NCBI RefSeq assembly: GCF_040566695.1 | Contig: NZ_JBEXAE010000004.1 | Location: forward strand, 310,001-374,000 | Reading direction: 5' to 3' | Source of the DNA: Sediminicola arcticus | Lineage (GTDB): Bacteria; Bacteroidota; Bacteroidia; Flavobacteriales; Flavobacteriaceae | Length of the DNA stretch: 64,000 bases | Shown: positions 60,342 to 64,000 of the stretch, piece after piece | How positions within the stretch are numbered: the stretch's first letter is position 1 | Layout: every line of letters begins with the position of its first letter | Notes under the pieces: generated by a model | The model's database searches: none | Seen by the model: only the letters and a program-made list of their open reading frames with translations | Told to the model about the DNA's origin: nothing | Translations under genes and position numbers: made by a program

Positions 60342-61068
60342 TATTTTCTTCCTTTTGGGTTTCGTTCTAGGACATGCTCAGAGCAAATCTATTGACCTAC
60401 AACCAAAAGATACCATAGTAAAAAAAGAATCCTACGGGCTACGTGTAGGGGCGGATCTTAGTAGATTAGCACTATCTTTTTTTAATGAAAACTATACAGG
60501 CCTGGAACTCGTAGGTGATTATAGACTTACTCAAAAACTCTTTCTTGCTGCAGAACTTGGTAATGAAGATAGAACGAAGCAGGAAGACTTATATAACTTT
60601 ACTTCTTCAGGGAGTTATATCAAAGCAGGAGTGGATTACAATACCTACCTGAATTGGTACGGTATGGACAACACTATCTTTTTGGGTGGAAGGTACGCTA
60701 TAAGCACGTTTAGTCAGACTTTGAACAATTATAATGTATTTGATAGTAATAGATATTGGAACGAAGTCAATTTCGCCGATGGGCAATCCCCAGGTCAGGA
60801 ATTTAGCGGCTTAAATGCCTCATGGTTAGAATTGGTCTTTGGTACTAAGGTAGAGCTATTTGCCAATATTTATTTGGGGGCTAGTGTACGCTTGGGATAT
60901 TTGGTTACCCAAAAACAAGCGGATGAATTTCCAAATTTATGGATACCAGGATTCAATAAGGTTACCGATGGTAGTAAATTTGGTGCCAGCTACAACTATT
61001 CGCTTTCCTACTTTATTCCGCTTTACAAAAAGGTGAAAAAGTCAACAAAAAAGGAAATTGAAAAGTAA
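60322..61068 (+). CDS. DUF6048 family outer-membrane protein
   Basis: 248 residues with a signal peptide (MLRYFISIFFLLGFVLGHAQ). The mature part has the alternating aromatic and polar pattern of an outer-membrane beta-barrel: YGLRVGADLSRLALSFF, YLNWYGMDNTIFLGGRYAIS and NIYLGASVRLGYLV, with a basic Lys-rich end rather than a terminal Phe. It fits DUF6048. Together with the overlapping lipoprotein gene it probably forms a lipoprotein-barrel pair of unknown job. Convergent with the small membrane-protein gene 1 bp away. Confidence 0.82.
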   Translation: MLRYFISIFFLLGFVLGHAQSKSIDLQPKDTIVKKESYGLRVGADLSRLALSFFNENYTGLELVGDYRLTQKLFLAAELGNEDRTKQEDLYNFTSSGSYIKAGVDYNTYLNWYGMDNTIFLGGRYAISTFSQTLNNYNVFDSNRYWNEVNFADGQSPGQEFSGLNASWLELVFGTKVELFANIYLGASVRLGYLVTQKQADEFPNLWIPGFNKVTDGSKFGASYNYSLSYFIPLYKKVKKSTKKEIEK

Positions 61069-61069
61069 G

Positions 61070-61300
61070 TCAGACCTCCTTAACCCCTTTTGTAAAAATC
61101 CATTTTACAAATAACTTTTCTCCAGCCTTAGTCTTGGTCGCAGCAAATTTTGGAGCCAAAACAGTCGCTACAATAGCCGCTACAATTGCAAAAGCAATGC
61201 TTTCGCTGGAAAATATCCACACCAAGGCGAATCGGAGTACCACAAACAGGATGGCAAATCCTATAAAATTAAAAATAAGAGCCCTAAATTTTGGTTTCAT
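61070..61300 (-). CDS. Small two-helix membrane protein
   Basis: 76 residues with two hydrophobic helices, about 8-30 (IFNFIGFAILFVVLRFALVW) and 33-52 (SESIAFAIVAAIVATVLAP), and a basic C-terminal tail (TKAGEKLFVKWIFTKGVKEV). I do not know the family. The ATG lies 3 bp after the stop codon of the THUMP methyltransferase gene, so they are co-transcribed; such small proteins after this methyltransferase are often annotated as hypothetical in Flavobacteriaceae. Confidence 0.72.
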   Translation of the reverse strand: MKPKFRALIFNFIGFAILFVVLRFALVWIFSSESIAFAIVAAIVATVLAPKFAATKTKAGEKLFVKWIFTKGVKEV

Positions 61301-61303
61301 ATT

Positions 61304-62467
61304 CTAGGACGGTTGGTTAAACTTGGCTTTTTTACTTCCTTCGTACATGACATACTTTACCAACTTCGATTCTAAGTGGCTGTTAAAAACCTTTATCTTT
61401 CTAGATGGCCGTAAACCTACAAACTTTAACGCCTCCAAATTGGAAGTGATAAACCAGGCATCGGTCCCTGGATATTTTTGTTTCAAGGTGTCTCCAATGG
61501 AAGCATAAAAACTTTCCATTTCTATATCCAAACGCTCTCCATATGGGGGGTTGAACACCATATGTAAATGCTTTTCTGTAAACTTATCGGTTTCAAAAAA
61601 GTTCTTTCTATCAATTGTAATGTACTCTGATAAGTTCGCATTAGTAACATTGTCCTTAGCTTTTGCTACAGCCGAAGGTGCTTTGTCATAACCAAAGATC
61701 TTGAAATGGAACTCCCTTGTTTTGTTTAAACTAGCATCAATAATCCTTTCAAAAAGCTCCTCGTCAAAATCGGACCATTTTTCAAAGGCAAATTCCTTTC
61801 TATTAATATTAGCCGGTATATTACAGGCTATCATTGCCGCTTCTGTTAAAAAAGTACCACTCCCGCACATAGGGTCTAGAAAATCACATTGTCCGTCCCA
61901 GCCACTCAATAGCAGTAATCCTGCAGCCAAGACTTCATTGATAGGAGCTATATTGGTAGCTGTACGATATCCCCTTTGGTGTAAGGATCTACCTGAGGTA
62001 TCCAAAGACACATTACAGTGTTCTTTTTGGATATGAATATTTAATCGGACATCTGGAAATTTTATATCCACGTCTGGCCTACGACCATCGGTATCTCTAA
62101 ATTTATCCACAATGGCATCCTTAACTTTTTGTGAAACATATAAGGAGTGGGTGAAATTCTCTGAATTGATTGTGGTATCAATGGCAAAAGTAGTGTCCGC
62201 TGTAAGATACGCACTCCAATCCATCTGATATATTTTCTTATATAGGTCGTTCTCATCTATTACATTGAAAGAATGTACAGGTTTCACTATTTTAATAGCA
62301 GTCCTTAAAGAAAGATTGGCTTTATACATAAAACCTTTATCGCCTTCAAAAGAAACACTTCTAACTCCTTCTTCTACATTGCTTGCCCCTAGATTACGCA
62401 ATTCCTTTGCTAATATCTCCTCAAAACCAAACATGGTTTTGGCCACCATTTTAAAATTATTGTCCAT
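61304..62467 (-). CDS. THUMP-domain class I RNA methyltransferase (RlmL N-terminal/YpsC-like)
   Basis: 387 residues. The N-terminal part (about 1-160) is a ferredoxin-like plus THUMP RNA-binding domain (MVAKTMFGFEEILAKELRNL, FTHSLYVSQKVKDAIVD). The C-terminal part is a SAM-dependent methyltransferase of the UPF0020 family, with DPMCGSGTFLTEAAMIA for SAM and the NPPY-type catalytic motif MVFNPPYGERL, which indicates N2-guanine methylation. Relatives methylate G2445 of 23S rRNA. It is the shorter form without the RlmK part. A TATTTTTG box lies 23 bp before the ATG. It forms a unit with the small membrane-protein gene. Confidence 0.88.
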   Translation of the reverse strand: MDNNFKMVAKTMFGFEEILAKELRNLGASNVEEGVRSVSFEGDKGFMYKANLSLRTAIKIVKPVHSFNVIDENDLYKKIYQMDWSAYLTADTTFAIDTTINSENFTHSLYVSQKVKDAIVDKFRDTDGRRPDVDIKFPDVRLNIHIQKEHCNVSLDTSGRSLHQRGYRTATNIAPINEVLAAGLLLLSGWDGQCDFLDPMCGSGTFLTEAAMIACNIPANINRKEFAFEKWSDFDEELFERIIDASLNKTREFHFKIFGYDKAPSAVAKAKDNVTNANLSEYITIDRKNFFETDKFTEKHLHMVFNPPYGERLDIEMESFYASIGDTLKQKYPGTDAWFITSNLEALKFVGLRPSRKIKVFNSHLESKLVKYVMYEGSKKAKFNQPS

Positions 62468-62543
62468 ACTTACTTTAAAGAATACCGCAAAAATACATTA
62501 ATTTTACCCCAATTACACCGTACAGAGCACTAACCTATACTAC

Positions 62544-63215
62544 ATGATCTATTTATTACCCATACTAGCGGTATTATTAAGTTTTGCCTTTGTTTTCATA
62601 GTAAAACCCAAGAACAAAGAGTCCATTAAATTGATTTTAGCCTTTAGCGGGGCCTTTCTTTTGGCTTTGACAGTATTTGAACTATTTCCAGAGGCCTACG
62701 CCAATTCCGATCCTAAAACCATTGGTGTTTGCGTTATGCTAGGTATTTTACTTCAGATATTTCTGGAGTTCTTCTCCAAAGGGGCAGAACATGGACATGT
62801 ACATTTGGATATTGAAAAAACAAATTTTCCATGGCTGCTATTCATCAGTCTTTCCATTCACTCCCTATTGGAAGGAGTTCCTATAGAAAAACATGAAACA
62901 ATACTTTATGGCATCTTGGTACACAAAGTCCCCATTGCCATAATTTTGAGCATATTTTTTATCAATTCAAAGATCAAGCTACTCAATGCAGTGTTTTTTA
63001 TTGTGTTGTTTGCCATTATGACCCCTCTTGGAAGCCTATTGGCGGCCAATATGCAAATAATAGAGCAATACTACGCCCCAATTACGGCTGTGGTAATAGG
63101 TGTATTTCTCCATATTTCCACGGTTATACTATTTGAAAGCTCGGAGGGGCATAAGTTTAATTTAAGAAAATTAGTGGTAATCATCATCGGTATAGCCATC
63201 GCCTATCTCTTATAA
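62544..63215 (+). CDS. ZIP family metal transporter
   Basis: 223 residues with about seven or eight membrane helices. The metal site is seen in ISLSIHSLLEGVPI (His-Ser-x-x-Glu-Gly, helix IV) and YGILVHKVPIAIILS (His-Lys-x-Pro, helix V). A short His-containing loop (EHGHVHLDIEK) between helices III and IV is typical. It should import zinc or a similar divalent metal through the inner membrane. Directly adjoined by the DUF4268 gene, whose ATG follows its stop codon without a gap. I saw no Zur-type operator. Confidence 0.88.
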   Translation: MIYLLPILAVLLSFAFVFIVKPKNKESIKLILAFSGAFLLALTVFELFPEAYANSDPKTIGVCVMLGILLQIFLEFFSKGAEHGHVHLDIEKTNFPWLLFISLSIHSLLEGVPIEKHETILYGILVHKVPIAIILSIFFINSKIKLLNAVFFIVLFAIMTPLGSLLAANMQIIEQYYAPITAVVIGVFLHISTVILFESSEGHKFNLRKLVVIIIGIAIAYLL

Positions 63216-63644
63216 ATGTTCAGTAAGGAAGCATCGCGAAAACTACGAGAGGACTTTTGGGTATCCTTTGGAAAGTCTTTTCCAACAAAATGGATCCTAT
63301 ACAATACTAAGGTAAAAGACTTTGCCTTTAAGTTCCATTTTGACACCAAAATGGCTATAGTTTCCTTGGATTTAGATCACCATGATTTGGAGAAAAGAAT
63401 AGAACTGTGGGAAAGACTTTTAAGCTTAAAGTCCATTTTAAAGGAAGAGTATCTACCTGATGCAATTTTCAATGATTCCTATATTTTGGAGAATCAGAAA
63501 GAAATATCTAGAATCTATGTGGATTTAGAGGGGGGTTCCATTCATAATAAAGACAGTTGGCAAAAGACCATGGTCTTCTTAAATGAAAACATGCTACAAT
63601 TTGAAGCATTTTTTGAAGAATACCAGGACATTCTGATTAGTTAA
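63216..63644 (+). CDS. DUF4268 domain protein
   Basis: 142 residues, soluble, with no signal peptide. The core KLREDFWVSFGKSF, then FDTKMAIVSLDLDH and IYVDLEGGSIHNKDSW (quoted), is the DUF4268 pattern, a domain also found at the C-terminus of restriction-type nucleases. Alone, as here, it has no known function. It starts immediately after the ZIP transporter stop codon, so they share a transcript, and its 3' end overlaps the convergent hemolysin III gene by 4 bp. Confidence 0.82.
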   Translation: MFSKEASRKLREDFWVSFGKSFPTKWILYNTKVKDFAFKFHFDTKMAIVSLDLDHHDLEKRIELWERLLSLKSILKEEYLPDAIFNDSYILENQKEISRIYVDLEGGSIHNKDSWQKTMVFLNENMLQFEAFFEEYQDILIS

Positions 63645-64000
63645 ACCACATCTAAATATATAAACAACCAATGGCTAATGGCACCGCCCAATACTAAAAA
63701 ATGCCATATCAAGTGGTTATAAGGGATTTTTCTGATGGCATAGAATAAAATTCCAATAGTGTAAAAAGCACCGCCCAACATCAGTAGATGTATTCCCATT
63801 TGGGAGGTATTTTCCAATAAATTAGGGTAATCCAGAACAATGAGCCAGCCCATGGCCAAATAAAGAAATAAGGAAAGCATTTCAAACCTACCCGTATAAA
63901 ACACTTTAAAAAGAGCACCTACCAAGGCTATTCCCCAAACGGTATAAAAAATAAGAAACCCATTTCCACTGGCTAGGGATATCAAAGCCACTGGAGTATA
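63641..64000 (-). CDS. Hemolysin III/YqfA family membrane protein (partial, C-terminal part)
   Basis: About 120 C-terminal residues; the N-terminus lies beyond the window edge. The frame runs from the edge (YTPVALISLASGNGF) through four or five membrane helices to LFIYLDVV. YTPxxL, the TVWGIALVGALFKVFY segment and the GGAISHWLFIYLDV end with the conserved His are typical of the hemolysin III/PAQR-like family (YqfA, about 210 residues). These proteins share the fold of adiponectin receptors; the role in bacteria is unsettled. The GTG at 63991 would give a false internal start. Confidence 0.85.
   Translation of the reverse strand, partial: YTPVALISLASGNGFLIFYTVWGIALVGALFKVFYTGRFEMLSLFLYLAMGWLIVLDYPNLLENTSQMGIHLLMLGGAFYTIGILFYAIRKIPYNHLIWHFLVLGGAISHWLFIYLDVV

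Noticed and set aside
61304..62467. The THUMP methyltransferase as a DNA-modification enzyme of a defence island
   Set aside because: The THUMP RNA-binding domain and UPF0020 motifs point to rRNA or tRNA methylation; no restriction gene is near.
63216..63644. DUF4268 gene as part of a restriction or defence system
   Set aside because: The domain stands alone, joined to a ZIP transporter, with no nuclease or methyltransferase partner nearby.

Overview
The window is a stretch of ordinary chromosome from a low-GC member of the Bacteroidota, almost certainly family Flavobacteriaceae (marine genera such as Maribacter, Zobellia or Arenibacter fit, but I cannot name one). The grounds are promoters of the Bacteroidota type (TTTG, 19 bp, TAnnTTTG; the best copy lies upstream of rpsA), a serine protease with a type IX secretion C-terminal domain, a bacillithiol enzyme (BshC), MiaE, DUF6452/DUF6048 and GIN-domain proteins, a Ser/Lys Lon protease, and A-rich translation starts with few Shine-Dalgarno sequences. 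I see no rRNA, tRNA, CRISPR, prophage or insertion sequence.

Layout. 1-4.8 kb: rpsA (5' part), a LysM/BON gene broken by an in-frame stop, cmk and lon. 5.0-8.0 kb: an envelope operon of ECF sigma factor, membrane protein (possible anti-sigma), DUF4097 protein and GIN-domain protein, closed by a perfect bidirectional terminator. 8.0-14.7 kb: an MFS (UMF1-type) transporter, an M48 lipoprotein peptidase, a GH31 alpha-glucosidase and glycogen branching enzyme GlgB. 14.8-18.6 kb: a lipoprotein with collagen-like Gly triplets, two msrB paralogues (one lipoprotein, one cytoplasmic) separated by a 5 x 7 bp tandem repeat, and lpdA. 18.6-24.9 kb: aroQ, a frameshifted outer-membrane barrel gene, xerD, a type II NADH dehydrogenase, an exported M20 amidohydrolase and a second ECF sigma/membrane-protein pair. 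24.9-33.4 kb: acyltransferase, NUDIX hydrolase, lipoprotein cyclophilin, TRIC-type channel, DinB protein, miaE, guaC, an exported M20 carbamoylase-type hydrolase and a nitronate monooxygenase-like protein. 33.4-43 kb: T9SS serine protease, mnmA, a two-domain fasciclin lipoprotein, yidC, pyrG, a DUF3820 protein and a Tat-exported Hyi-type TIM barrel. 43-49 kb: a five-LysM/periplasmic-binding-protein fusion coupled to guaA, a PLP-dependent decarboxylase and a PNPOx-like protein. 49-57.9 kb: bshC, a large M14 peptidase, an orphan PAS histidine kinase, a PepSY-type membrane protein, a carboxypeptidase-regulatory-like protein and rocD. 58.4-64 kb: rlmD with a DUF6452/DUF6048 pair, a THUMP-type RNA methyltransferase, a ZIP transporter, DUF4268 and the C-terminal part of a hemolysin III protein.

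Themes. Nucleotide supply (cmk, pyrG, guaA, guaC), translation and RNA modification (rpsA, mnmA, miaE, rlmD, THUMP methyltransferase), redox repair (msrB x2, bshC, lpdA) and envelope biogenesis (yidC, lipoproteins, LysM proteins, T9SS cargo) dominate. I found no convincing new multi-gene defence or mobile system. The best leads are small: four genes whose TAnnTTTG box lies only 3-4 bp before the ATG (candidate leaderless mRNAs), two terminator-like hairpins with no gene to terminate (candidate small RNAs), two broken genes, G7-8 tracts inside four exported-protein genes, an inverted repeat over the lpdA promoter, and a four-cysteine cluster in RocD.
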